Source of the DNA: an uncultured Novosphingobium sp.
GTDB lineage: Bacteria > Pseudomonadota > Alphaproteobacteria > Sphingomonadales > Sphingomonadaceae
Reading direction: 5' to 3'
DNA: 17,956 bases
Assembly: GCA_946886365.1 (NCBI GenBank)
Contig: CAMPIM010000077.1
Location: 1-17,956 of the forward strand
Within the stretch, counting starts at the first letter, position 1, and each line of letters starts with the position of its first letter. The position numbers and the translations under genes are program-made. A model generated the notes under the pieces. That model searched no databases. It was given only the letters and a program-made list of their open reading frames with translations, and was not told the origin of the DNA. This document shows, piece by piece, positions 7,792 to 14,199 of this stretch.

Positions 7792-8975
7792 GCCTCGCGG
7801 CCTGCGCTCCTGTCTCCAGCGGCAGCGGCTTTCTGAAGTCCAGCCTGGCCTATCTCGATTGCGCCGGTCGCGAGGTCGGCGCCAGCGGTTACACCGCGCT
7901 TACCCAGCCAAGCTCGACTATCTCCCAACTCATCCTCGCCGCCATCACGCTGTTCATCGCCTGGCACGGCATCAAGATGATGTTCGGCCGGATGCCCGAC
8001 ATGGGGGATGCGGTTATTGCGTTCGCTAAAATCGGCCTGGTGCTGATGCTGGCTACCAGCTGGCCTGCCGTCAAGACCTTGTTCGCCGCACCGGCATTCA
8101 ACGGCTCGGCGGAGCTGGTCGCAGAAACCCGAACGCAGGGGCCCACTACACTCGAAGACCGGCTGCAGCGCGTCGACGACGGTGTCGTCGCTCTGACAAA
8201 ATGGGGCACGGGCAAGCTCGACATTCGCGCCGGACGAACTGCCGATGGCCAGCCTGCCGCATCCGAGTTCGCCGGCATTGCGCTAACCGACAATCTTGCG
8301 CTTGGGCTGGGACGGCTGGCTTTTCTTGTGAGCGCCTTAATGAGCATCGGACTTCTCAAACTGCTCACGGGTGTCATGATCTCGGCATTGCCTTTGTTTG
8401 CCGGCCTGTTGCTGTTCGATGTGACCCGAAGTCTTTTTCTCGGTTGGGTTCGCGTCCTTTTCGCGATGCTCGTGGCCGGCTTCGCGGTGCCGCTAATCCT
8501 GACCGTCGAATTGTCGCTGATCGAGCCATGGCTGGTTCGCGCCATTGCAGAGCGCAGCGCCTATCTTGCGACGCCGTCCGCACCGACCGAGTTGCTTGCT
8601 ATGGCCGGTTCCTTCCTGTTGATCCTGGGCGCTGCAATGGCGCTGATCGTCAAAGCCTGCTTCTCGGTTGATGTGGCGGTTGTGGCTTCGCGCGTTAGCG
8701 GGTGGCAAAAGGCAAGGGCGCCAGAACAGGAGCAAGTCACTTCAAATCAGCCGGCAATTACTCGGTCGGCGGAGATAACTCGCGCCGAAAGCCTCGCCTG
8801 GACGCTGAGCCGAAATGCCTCGACGCCAGCCTCCTCTCCGGTCGGGAGCGCCAACTCTTGGCGCGTAGCCAACGATGTCAATGAACAACAGCATAGTGGC
8901 CGTGCAACGAGCAGCACGCGCCGCCGGGTCAGGCAACGCATGGCGCTGAGCCATGCCAAACGGAATGAACGATGA
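7788..8975 (+). CDS. virB6: VirB6 polytopic T4SS membrane protein
   Basis: A 395-residue member of the VirB6/TrbL family, the multi-pass inner-membrane protein at the base of the channel. ATG 7788 overlaps the virB4 stop (ATGA) and is preferred over upstream in-frame codons. The order is a short N-terminus with two cysteines, a helix (ISQLILAAITLFIAWHGI), a second helix (AFAKIGLVLMLATSW), and a periplasmic loop of about 80 residues. Then comes a hydrophobic block of about three helices (from LGLGRLAFLVSALMSIGLL to VAGFAVPLILTVELSL) and a last helix (LLAMAGSFLLILGAAMALIV). The C-terminal 85 or so residues are hydrophilic, rich in Ser and Arg, and probably cytoplasmic. No virB5 or virB7 lies around it, although virB6 is flanked by one or both in many VirB operons. 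Confidence 0.9.
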   Translation: MSLAACAPVSSGSGFLKSSLAYLDCAGREVGASGYTALTQPSSTISQLILAAITLFIAWHGIKMMFGRMPDMGDAVIAFAKIGLVLMLATSWPAVKTLFAAPAFNGSAELVAETRTQGPTTLEDRLQRVDDGVVALTKWGTGKLDIRAGRTADGQPAASEFAGIALTDNLALGLGRLAFLVSALMSIGLLKLLTGVMISALPLFAGLLLFDVTRSLFLGWVRVLFAMLVAGFAVPLILTVELSLIEPWLVRAIAERSAYLATPSAPTELLAMAGSFLLILGAAMALIVKACFSVDVAVVASRVSGWQKARAPEQEQVTSNQPAITRSAEITRAESLAWTLSRNASTPASSPVGSANSWRVANDVNEQQHSGRATSSTRRRVRQRMALSHAKRNER

Positions 8976-9733
8976 ATAAGCACCAGCCGGATCCCCAACT
9001 GGAATCCTACTTTCGTGAGGCGGGCAGTTGGGCCGATGACAAAGCCGGGCAGAATGCCCGCTCGCGGCGCATTGCATGGATCATCGCCGGCGTCGCCACG
9101 ACAATTGCGGCGCTTGAGGCCATTGCGCTCGCTGGACTCACGCCGCTGAAAACCGTCGTACCGATGACCGTGTTGGTTGATCGCCAGACGGGCCACGTCA
9201 CGACGCTTGACCCGTCGAAGCCGGTCCACCTGGCCCCGGATGTCGCGCTCGCGAGGTCGATGCTCGCCCAATATGTCACCGCCCGGGAGACACTCGACCG
9301 GGCGACCATCGCGACCGACTATCGGAAGGTCGCTCTTTGGTCGGGAGAGAGTGCCAAGGGTTCCTATTTCGCTCAGATGAAGCCGGGCAATCCAGGCAAT
9401 CCGCTGAACCGAATGCCCGGCCGGATCAGCGTACAGGCGCGGATCAAGTCGGTCTCCATCCTTGAAGAAGGGCAGGCACTGGTCCGCTACGATCTCGTCC
9501 AGCGCGATGACAATAGCGGGGAATCCAGGCCGGCGCCCTATCTTTCGATCATCCGCTATCGCTTCCGAGATCGGCCGCTGGCGGAAAGCGATCGCTTCAT
9601 CAATCCGCTGGGCTTTGAAGTGATCCGTTATCGCAAGGATCCCGAAGCAGCTCTCCCGGCTGCTGAAGCTGCGCCTCGGCAGGCATCGTTGCCCAGCCGG
9701 CCCGTGGTTGCCGGCAGTGAGATGTCGCAATGA
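8972..9733 (+). CDS. virB8: VirB8 T4SS inner-membrane assembly protein
   Basis: A 253-residue VirB8 protein of normal length, a bitopic inner-membrane protein whose periplasmic NTF2-like domain links the inner-membrane complex to the core. ATG 8972 overlaps the virB6 stop (ATGA). A cytoplasmic N-terminus of about 33 residues is followed by one helix at about 34-55 (IAWIIAGVATTIAALEAIAL). The periplasmic domain shows the VirB8 pattern: VLVDRQTGHVT, YVTARETLDRA, then INPLGFEVIRYRKDPE with NPLGF at residues 211-215. The NPxG motif is the best conserved mark of the family. The tail is Ala/Pro-rich. The stop overlaps the virB9 start. Confidence 0.93.
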   Translation: MNKHQPDPQLESYFREAGSWADDKAGQNARSRRIAWIIAGVATTIAALEAIALAGLTPLKTVVPMTVLVDRQTGHVTTLDPSKPVHLAPDVALARSMLAQYVTARETLDRATIATDYRKVALWSGESAKGSYFAQMKPGNPGNPLNRMPGRISVQARIKSVSILEEGQALVRYDLVQRDDNSGESRPAPYLSIIRYRFRDRPLAESDRFINPLGFEVIRYRKDPEAALPAAEAAPRQASLPSRPVVAGSEMSQ

Positions 9734-10083
9734 CGCGATCGCCGCTATTCGCCATGCTATTATTCGGTGCATTTCCGGCGACGGCCGCATGGGCGCAGCA
9801 GCCCCAGCAAACGACCGCCCAGCTATCGGGCAGCTATAAGCTCAGCGGCGCTACCATTATCCGCCCGACGCTGATTTGGGACGATGGCCAGAAGACCTTC
9901 CTCGACTGGCCGGAAAATATCGAGGCGCCGGCGATCTTCGCCATCGATGCCGCGGGGAATGAGAGCCTCGTGAATAGCTATTATCGTGACGGCAGGTTCG
10001 TGATTGATGCGGTTTATTCGCGGCTGCTGTTTCGGCTGGACCGCCTGACGGCCCGCGCCGATCGAAAGGCTGGCCGCTCATGA
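9730..10083 (+). CDS. virB9: Short VirB9 with only the C-terminal (O-layer) domain
   Basis: A 117-residue VirB9/CagX-type protein. Residues 1-22 form a signal peptide (hydrophobic stretch, then AWAQQ). From about residue 32 it matches the VirB9 C-terminal domain: SYKLSGATIIRPTLIWDDGQ, FLDWPENIEAPAIFAID, LVNSYYRDGRFVIDAV and a final basic FRLDRL region. Usual VirB9 proteins have about 270-290 residues, with a large N-terminal domain before this part, and that domain is missing. Because a signal peptide directly precedes the C-terminal domain and both gene ends overlap their neighbours as ATGA, this is a real short gene and not a broken one. In known systems the C-terminal domain, with VirB7 and the VirB10 C-terminal domain, forms the outer-membrane O-layer. 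The family call is firm; the effect on the core complex is inference. Confidence 0.87.
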   Translation: MTRSPLFAMLLFGAFPATAAWAQQPQQTTAQLSGSYKLSGATIIRPTLIWDDGQKTFLDWPENIEAPAIFAIDAAGNESLVNSYYRDGRFVIDAVYSRLLFRLDRLTARADRKAGRS

Positions 10084-11177
10084 ACCTCCCATTCTCCGGT
10101 CCGGGCAATGGCAAGGGCGATCCGGGTTCCGAATATGATGCTCGGCCAATGGTCGCGATTCATCGCCAGGATCGCTCAGCCTGGTGGTTTGCTGGCGGGG
10201 CGCTGATCGCCGCCGCGCTGCTGTTCTCGGCACTGGAGGCCAGGCGGCAAAGTTCTGAGCAAGCCAAGCAGCAAAGTGGGGGGACTGCACTCGCGGCGCC
10301 CGATACAATTCCGGAACTGGTCGTTCCAATGGGGCCGACCGAACGGTTGCCCGCATTGGTTGGCCCCGATGGATGGCCCGAGCCCGGCGCTCGGGAGCAG
10401 CGGGCCGCTACCGTTACGTCCCAGCCGCCACGCACAGCGGTTCGTCAGCCTGTTTATCAGCCGCAACCCACCTATGGTGAGAACGCTTACCCGATGTCTT
10501 CGCCGCCAATGCTCGGCGGACCGGAAACCTCTGCACCAGCCTTCGAAGCACCATTGCCGACGGGCAACGCAGCGGCCCCGCCAGGGTCCAACCGGGTCAA
10601 GGCCGGGCGTCTCGAAAATCCTTCGACGACAGTCATCCAGGGGACACTGATCAACGCGGTGCTGGAGACGGCGCTGGATTCCACGCGTCCCGGCCAGACC
10701 CGCGCCGTGGTCACTCGCGACGTCTATGGCTTTGATGGGAAGCGCCTGCTCATTCCGCGCGGCACGCGTCTCTACGGGAACTATGAAGCCGACGTAGCGC
10801 AAGGTCAGAAGCGCGCCCAGATCCGCTGGGTCCGGCTGCTTCGGCCAGACGGGGTTTCGGTCGCCCTGGATTCTCCGGCAGCCGATCCACTTGGTCGGGC
10901 AGGGGTTGCCGGCAAGGTCAACAGCCACTTCTTCCAGCGCTTGGGCAATGCGTTGATTGGTACGGCGGCAAATGTTGGATCGGCGCTGGTGACGAGGAGT
11001 GTCGTCTCGTCTTCACCGGTCGTGGTTGCTGTCCCGGGGGCAACGCAGAGCGTTTCTCAGACCGTGACGCCCAGCGCCACTCAGATCACGCCAACACTGA
11101 CCGTGCGCCAGGGAACGCGCATCACGGTCTTTGTCCAGCACGACCTCGATTTCACTTCGGTCGACGAGGAGCCTTGA
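10080..11177 (+). CDS. virB10: VirB10 T4SS core-complex protein (TrbI family)
   Basis: A 365-residue VirB10 spanning inner and outer membranes, the energy-sensing scaffold of the T4SS core. ATG 10080 overlaps the virB9 stop (ATGA). It has a short cytoplasmic N-terminus, one helix at about residues 34-52 (AWWFAGGALIAAALLFSAL), and a Pro/Gln-rich periplasmic linker to about residue 175. The TrbI domain follows: LENPSTTVIQGTLINAVLET from residue 178, then TRDVYGFDGKRLLIPRGTRL and GRAGVAGKVNSHFFQRLG. The region of the outer-membrane antenna helix and the final TVRQGTRITVFVQHDLDF are present. Length is typical, so unlike its VirB9 partner it is not reduced. The stop (TGA 11175-11177) shares one base with the virB11 start. 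Confidence 0.94.
   Translation: MNLPFSGPGNGKGDPGSEYDARPMVAIHRQDRSAWWFAGGALIAAALLFSALEARRQSSEQAKQQSGGTALAAPDTIPELVVPMGPTERLPALVGPDGWPEPGAREQRAATVTSQPPRTAVRQPVYQPQPTYGENAYPMSSPPMLGGPETSAPAFEAPLPTGNAAAPPGSNRVKAGRLENPSTTVIQGTLINAVLETALDSTRPGQTRAVVTRDVYGFDGKRLLIPRGTRLYGNYEADVAQGQKRAQIRWVRLLRPDGVSVALDSPAADPLGRAGVAGKVNSHFFQRLGNALIGTAANVGSALVTRSVVSSSPVVVAVPGATQSVSQTVTPSATQITPTLTVRQGTRITVFVQHDLDFTSVDEEP
11166..11171 (+). promoter_or_regulatory. Ribosome binding site that fixes the virB11 start
   Basis: GAGGAG inside the last codons of virB10 lies five bases before ATG 11177. This favours that ATG (TGATG overlap with the virB10 stop) over the TTG one codon upstream. Confidence 0.6.
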
Positions 11178-12205
11178 TGTCGACTGCGCCTCCGGCCTTT
11201 CTCGCTAACTTCCTGAAGCCGCTGGCCGAGCATCTCGCACGGCAGGACGTTACCGACATTTACGTCAACCGGCCCGGCGAGCTCTGGCTGGAAAGCATGT
11301 CTGGCGGCATCGAGCGCATCCTCGCACCTGAACTCACCGCGCACTGGCTTGATCGGCTGGCGCGTCAGATCGCTGCCTTTTCGAGCCAGGGCGTCAATCG
11401 CGAGCATCCGGTTCTGTCGGCGTCGCTCCCCGACGGAGCCCGCGTCCAGATCATTATTCCCCCGGCAACTCGCGGGTCGACCGTCATGGCGATCCGCAAA
11501 CATCTGGTGATGGACCGAAGCCTCGCCGACTATGCCAAAGATGGGTCGTTTGGTGGCGCTTTAGATGACTCGTCGCACGGGCACGACTTTGCTGCCGTGA
11601 AGGCCCAGGGAAGCGATGCGGCGATGTTGGCGCTGGCGGTTAGACAGAAGCGGAACATCCTGATCTCCGGCGGCACCTCGACTGGCAAGTCGACATTCCT
11701 GAACGCTCTCCTTCGTGAGATCCCGGATCATGAGCGATTGATCCTGATCGAGGACACGCCCGAGCTTCAGTTGAGGCATGAGAATGCTATTGGCCTGCTC
11801 GCTGCGCGCAGTCAGCTTGGCCAATCCCTCGCAACGTCCGAAGATCTGCTCAATGCCTCGCTGCGCATGAGGCCCGACCGTATCATTCTCGGCGAAATTC
11901 GTGGGCCTGAGGCCTTCACCTTTCTGCGAGCTATCAACACTGGTCATCCAGGCTCCATGTCTACCATCCATGGCGATAGTCCGGAGCGTGCGATCGAGCA
12001 GTTGGCGCTTCTTGTGTTGCAGACCGGCACACAGCTGCGACGCGAAGACGTCGTCAGCTATATCGAAACGGTAATCGACATTTTTGTGCAACTTGAGCGC
12101 CGCAATGGTGAGCGAAGGATATGCGACGTTCGATTCAGCTCGAGCTTGGGCCGAGAAACGGATGTAGCTAGCCAACATCCAACCGCTTGGCGGATGCAGG
12201 CATGA
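11177..12205 (+). CDS. virB11: VirB11 T4SS traffic ATPase
   Basis: A 342-residue VirB11 hexameric ATPase of the secretion-ATPase superfamily, located at the cytoplasmic face of the inner membrane. The N-terminal domain includes VTDIYVNRPGELWLE, a family signature. The Walker A motif GGTSTGKS is at residues 165-172, the Asp box is ILIEDTPELQL, the Walker B region IILGEIRGPEAF starts at residue 236, and the His box is TGHPGSMSTIHGDSP with His257. All catalytic motifs are intact and the length is normal. The stop overlaps the start of the second virB2-like gene (ATGA). In systems without a VirD4 coupling protein, such as Ptl, VirB11 and VirB4 are the only ATPases; the same is true of what is visible here. 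Confidence 0.95.
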   Translation: MSTAPPAFLANFLKPLAEHLARQDVTDIYVNRPGELWLESMSGGIERILAPELTAHWLDRLARQIAAFSSQGVNREHPVLSASLPDGARVQIIIPPATRGSTVMAIRKHLVMDRSLADYAKDGSFGGALDDSSHGHDFAAVKAQGSDAAMLALAVRQKRNILISGGTSTGKSTFLNALLREIPDHERLILIEDTPELQLRHENAIGLLAARSQLGQSLATSEDLLNASLRMRPDRIILGEIRGPEAFTFLRAINTGHPGSMSTIHGDSPERAIEQLALLVLQTGTQLRREDVVSYIETVIDIFVQLERRNGERRICDVRFSSSLGRETDVASQHPTAWRMQA

Positions 12206-12579
12206 TACCAGGAAATCCCTCCACGCTTGGTAGCGCGGCCGCCTGGTTGGAAGCGGCTATCCACGGTCCTGTTGTCACGAGCGTTGCGGTGCTTGCGATA
12301 GCCGGGGTTGGATTTGCAATGCTTCGGGGTCAATTGTCCATTCGACGAGCGGCAATAGTCGCGTCGGGCTGCTTCATTGCTTTCGGCGCGCCGTCGATAG
12401 CACGTAGCCTGGCCATGTTGGCCCAGTCTCAATCGAACGACGATGTTCCGGTTATAGGGTCATTCGAAGCACCATCGCCACCAGCAGCGAATATTCAGCC
12501 GCCTGCCCCTACGTCCGCGACCGAAGAAGATCCTTACGCGGGCGCTTCCGTAAGAAGCGGCCTGCAGGAGGCGCTCTAG
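12202..12579 (+). CDS. Second VirB2-like protein without signal peptide, with Pro-rich tail
   Basis: A 125-residue protein starting at ATG 12202, overlapping the virB11 stop (ATGA). Residues 13-68 closely follow the mature VirB2 encoded at 4837: AAAWLEAAIHGPVVTSVAVL, AGVGFAMLRGQLSIRRAA, then ASGCFIAFGAPSIARSL. Shared positions include W-L, VGF-ML-G-S-R, GCFI-FGA-SI. Two membrane helices are expected. Unlike the first VirB2 it has no cleavable signal peptide, and a hydrophilic tail of about 50 residues, rich in Pro, Ala and acidic residues (PSPPAANIQPPAPTSATEED), follows the second helix. Pilins normally end close to that helix, so it may be a minor pilin, a pilus-base protein or a regulator of assembly. 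Its last codons and stop lie in sequence homologous to an RHS core on the other strand, so the tail may have been altered by recombination. Confidence 0.8.
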   Translation: MIPGNPSTLGSAAAWLEAAIHGPVVTSVAVLAIAGVGFAMLRGQLSIRRAAIVASGCFIAFGAPSIARSLAMLAQSQSNDDVPVIGSFEAPSPPAANIQPPAPTSATEEDPYAGASVRSGLQEAL

Positions 12580-12613
12580 CGTCGGCGAGTAGATGCGGGC
12601 CTTGTAGTGATAC
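12563..12613 (-). pseudogene. Relic of an RHS core segment, fused to the end of the second virB2-like gene
   Basis: Read on the minus strand this stretch encodes YHYKARIYSPTLERLLQ, aligning without gaps to the YYYKARIYSPTLGRFLQ core of the RHS gene at 13639-17889. Bases 12584-12608 are identical to 14309-14333 (25 of 25, same orientation), and similarity continues to 12563 with about 24 of 30 bases shared. No RHS body or tip is attached on either side. The relic contains the stop codon of the virB2-like gene (12577-12579). It is probably a footprint of RHS recombination or of a lost RHS gene. Confidence 0.75.
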
Positions 12614-12680
12614 GTACTCAGGGCTCTAGTCCTGACCGGCTTACCGGAATAGTGTCTGGACTAGAAATAATAGAACGCTA

Positions 12681-12698
12681 TTAATTTAGACAAATTAA
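12681..12698. repeat. Perfect inverted repeat, 7-bp arms
   Basis: TTAATTT (12681-12687) and AAATTAA (12692-12698) are separated by AGAC. It could be an operator or a weak hairpin. The arms are purely A and T and no T-run follows on either strand, so a terminator is doubtful. Confidence 0.35.
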
Positions 12699-12713
12699 GA
12701 TGCGTTACATTGC

Positions 12714-12730
12714 AACAATTTTCGATTGTT
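12714..12730. repeat. Inverted repeat, 6-bp arms
   Basis: AACAAT (12714-12719) and ATTGTT (12725-12730) flank a five-base loop. It lies 16 bases after the previous inverted repeat and just beyond the 3' end of the minus-strand pseudogene. Function unknown. Confidence 0.25.
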
Positions 12731-12743
12731 CTTAATCGCGGGA

Positions 12744-13072
12744 TTATTGTCGAGTTTTCTCTTTTCGATCAACATAAAATATTCCAGTAACTTTCATTTC
12801 AGCTTCACGATGCTCGAGTAAATTCAATTTTGTTCTAAGCGCCGCTGCATTAGATGCGATGTAGTCCTGCTCCCCGACTCAATGTAAATTCGCGGGCCGC
12901 GCGCCAGCACGGCAACGCCCAAAATCAGCCGATCATGTGGGTTTGAACACCGCTCAAAGAGGGAGACAAAATATCTCTCAGCGGCGCTTCGTATCGCTCT
13001 AATTTCCGATGTGCAGGCAACGACTTAGCGACAAGAGGGAGTAAGTTCTTTTATCTTGCTGTCATCACTCAT
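12744..13072 (-). pseudogene. Probable frameshifted gene of about 108 codons, unknown family
   Basis: On the minus strand ATG 13072 follows TAGGAAAA and opens MSDDSKIKELTPSCR, then meets an in-frame TAA (13025-13027). The same frame continues open with protein-like text: VVACTSEIRAIRSAAERYF, SLFERCSNPHDRLILGVAVL, ARGPRIYIE. Near 12880 the text moves to another frame, consistent with loss of one base, and continues GEQDYIASNAAALRTKLNLL, EHREAEMKVTGIFYVDRKEK, TRQ, then TAA at 12744-12746. Stitched together this is a plausible soluble helical protein of about 108 residues. One nonsense codon and one frameshift indicate a decayed gene. I do not recognise the family. The reconstruction could be chance, but amino-acid composition is natural on both sides of the shift. 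Confidence 0.45.
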
Positions 13073-13156
13073 TTTTCCTAGTTTTCTGAGATATTCTGCC
13101 TCTCAAACCATCCATACTCATCCAGTCACCGACAGTTCAGTCCACAGCGATACTTA
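13073..13156. other. Short gap downstream of the lipoprotein gene
   Basis: Eighty-four bases between the pseudogene start and the lipoprotein stop. I see no hairpin with a T-run on the minus strand, so the terminator of the RHS2-lipoprotein unit is not identified. Confidence 0.4.
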
Positions 13157-13666
13157 TCATTGCGAGTCAACCAAGCATGGCATTACAGCTTGTCTGTTGG
13201 ATGTATAATATACCCGTTCTAGCGGATAAGACCCCTCGAGAGACTTATCGGATGGTTTCAAGTAAGTTATTGAAACTATCCCGTCCTTTTTGCTGTACGC
13301 GTAAGCGAACCTCATATTTCCTTCTTTCGCCCAAGTGACCGCGTCGGAATGAGCGTCCACGCCGAAGACCCTCATGCCCATGTCCTTCGGGATCAGTGTC
13401 AACGAGTCGGATTGACTTCCACATGTCTTTGGAACGACCAGTTTTACCTTTTCGGAGTCCCAGCATCGATACTCGGCATTTGAGCAGTCCGAGAGCAGCA
13501 TCGTGCTCCCATCTACAGTCATTTCCCCTTTCGCCGGATCAAAAGACAATGAACTCCCATCTAAAGATTTGAAGCGATAAGACTCATTTGTGCTGAGATT
13601 GGCTGGATGCTGACATCCAGCAATCAGCGCACATACTATTAGCATCGGTAAGTGTTCATGCGACAT
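13157..13666 (-). CDS. Small lipoprotein, candidate immunity protein for RHS2
   Basis: A 169-residue protein starting at 13666 with AGGA about 11 bases upstream; a second ATG at 13645 would shorten the leader to only ten residues before the lipobox cysteine. The N-terminus is a lipoprotein signal with lipobox LIAGC, the cysteine being residue 18. Gln follows it, which favours the outer membrane over retention in the inner membrane. The mature part is hydrophilic and beta-rich, with four further cysteines (SDCSN, YRCW, KTCGS, MPCLV) that may form disulfides. The gene overlaps the end of RHS2 by 28 bases, as expected for a toxin-immunity pair. Periplasmic lipoproteins are known immunity proteins for antibacterial effectors, including those of the Xanthomonas T4SS. 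The lipoprotein call is firm; the immunity role is inferred from position, and no family is recognised. Confidence 0.75.
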   Translation of the reverse strand: MSHEHLPMLIVCALIAGCQHPANLSTNESYRFKSLDGSSLSFDPAKGEMTVDGSTMLLSDCSNAEYRCWDSEKVKLVVPKTCGSQSDSLTLIPKDMGMRVFGVDAHSDAVTWAKEGNMRFAYAYSKKDGIVSITYLKPSDKSLEGSYPLERVYYTSNRQAVMPCLVDSQ

Positions 13667-14199
13667 GCGTTTGGATTTCCTGACGTTGATCTAGACTGTC
13701 GATTTGCCGCCCGCTCCGCCGCTGGATTTGGAACGAACCTGTCCAAAGGCATGCGGATTGCCGGGTTCTGCTGGGCCGCAAGTAGTCCCGGCCCAAATGT
13801 GTGTCCGATCTCGTGATCGATTAATAGACCTACACCTTCTGAACGCGTCATACCCGTGAGTCCGCCTTTGGTCGCATCCGCTAACCCTCCCCATTGATTT
13901 ACGGCGTCGGGGGTCAATCTGGATAACCCTGGTTCAGTGGCGCCTAGTCCAGCGAAGTTTTGATTATCGGTGATTTGCCAATCTTGGTTTATCCAAGCCT
14001 GTTGAAGTTGACCGTTTGTGTATGATCCGACGACATTTCCATCGCTATCTTTGACTTGGTTCACTCCCGCAGGGTCCAGTTGGCGAATTTCTTTGTCACG
14101 CTCGCGAAGCCTGCTTTGAAGCTCATTGGCGGCACTTTTTCCTCGCTCGCCAATCGTGTTGGTCACCAAACATTCTCCCTCGGAATCTCGATTCTTGCA
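13639..14199 (-). other. RHS2 C-terminal tip: predicted zincin metallopeptidase toxin domain
   Basis: 186 residues follow the DPNGT end of the core. The tip starts with two cysteines (CKNRDSEGEC), passes through a charged helical stretch (ANELQSRLRERDKEIRQL), and contains LLIDHEIGHTFGPG. His1359 and His1363 would bind zinc and Glu1360 would be the catalytic base of an HExxH zincin. The metzincin third histidine, three residues after the glycine, is absent (Leu in its place), so the third ligand must lie elsewhere, perhaps among acidic residues further on. Two more cysteines end the protein (NACRMNTYRC). Paired cysteines at both ends fit folding outside the cytoplasm. The specific peptidase family is not recognised. 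Confidence 0.6.

Larger units (their letters stand above)
12614..12743. other. AT-rich non-coding stretch
   Basis: No gene is seen here. Composition is very low in G and C (16 of 60 bases in 12661-12720), in sharp contrast to the T4SS genes. It holds two small inverted repeats, listed separately, and no clear terminator with a T-run. Confidence 0.5.

Noticed and set aside
8747..9790. Long open frame of 347 codons on the minus strand
   Set aside because: Antisense to the end of virB6, all of virB8 and the start of virB9. The plus-strand genes have family motifs (NPLGF) and coupled starts; the antisense frame has none.
4837..12579. A conjugative transfer region
   Set aside because: No relaxase, VirD4 coupling protein, oriT-like structure or DNA-processing gene is seen. 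The gene set fits protein export at least as well.
13639..14199. A classical metzincin in the RHS2 tip
   Set aside because: After HEIGHTFG the position of the third histidine is leucine, so only the general HExxH zincin call is kept.
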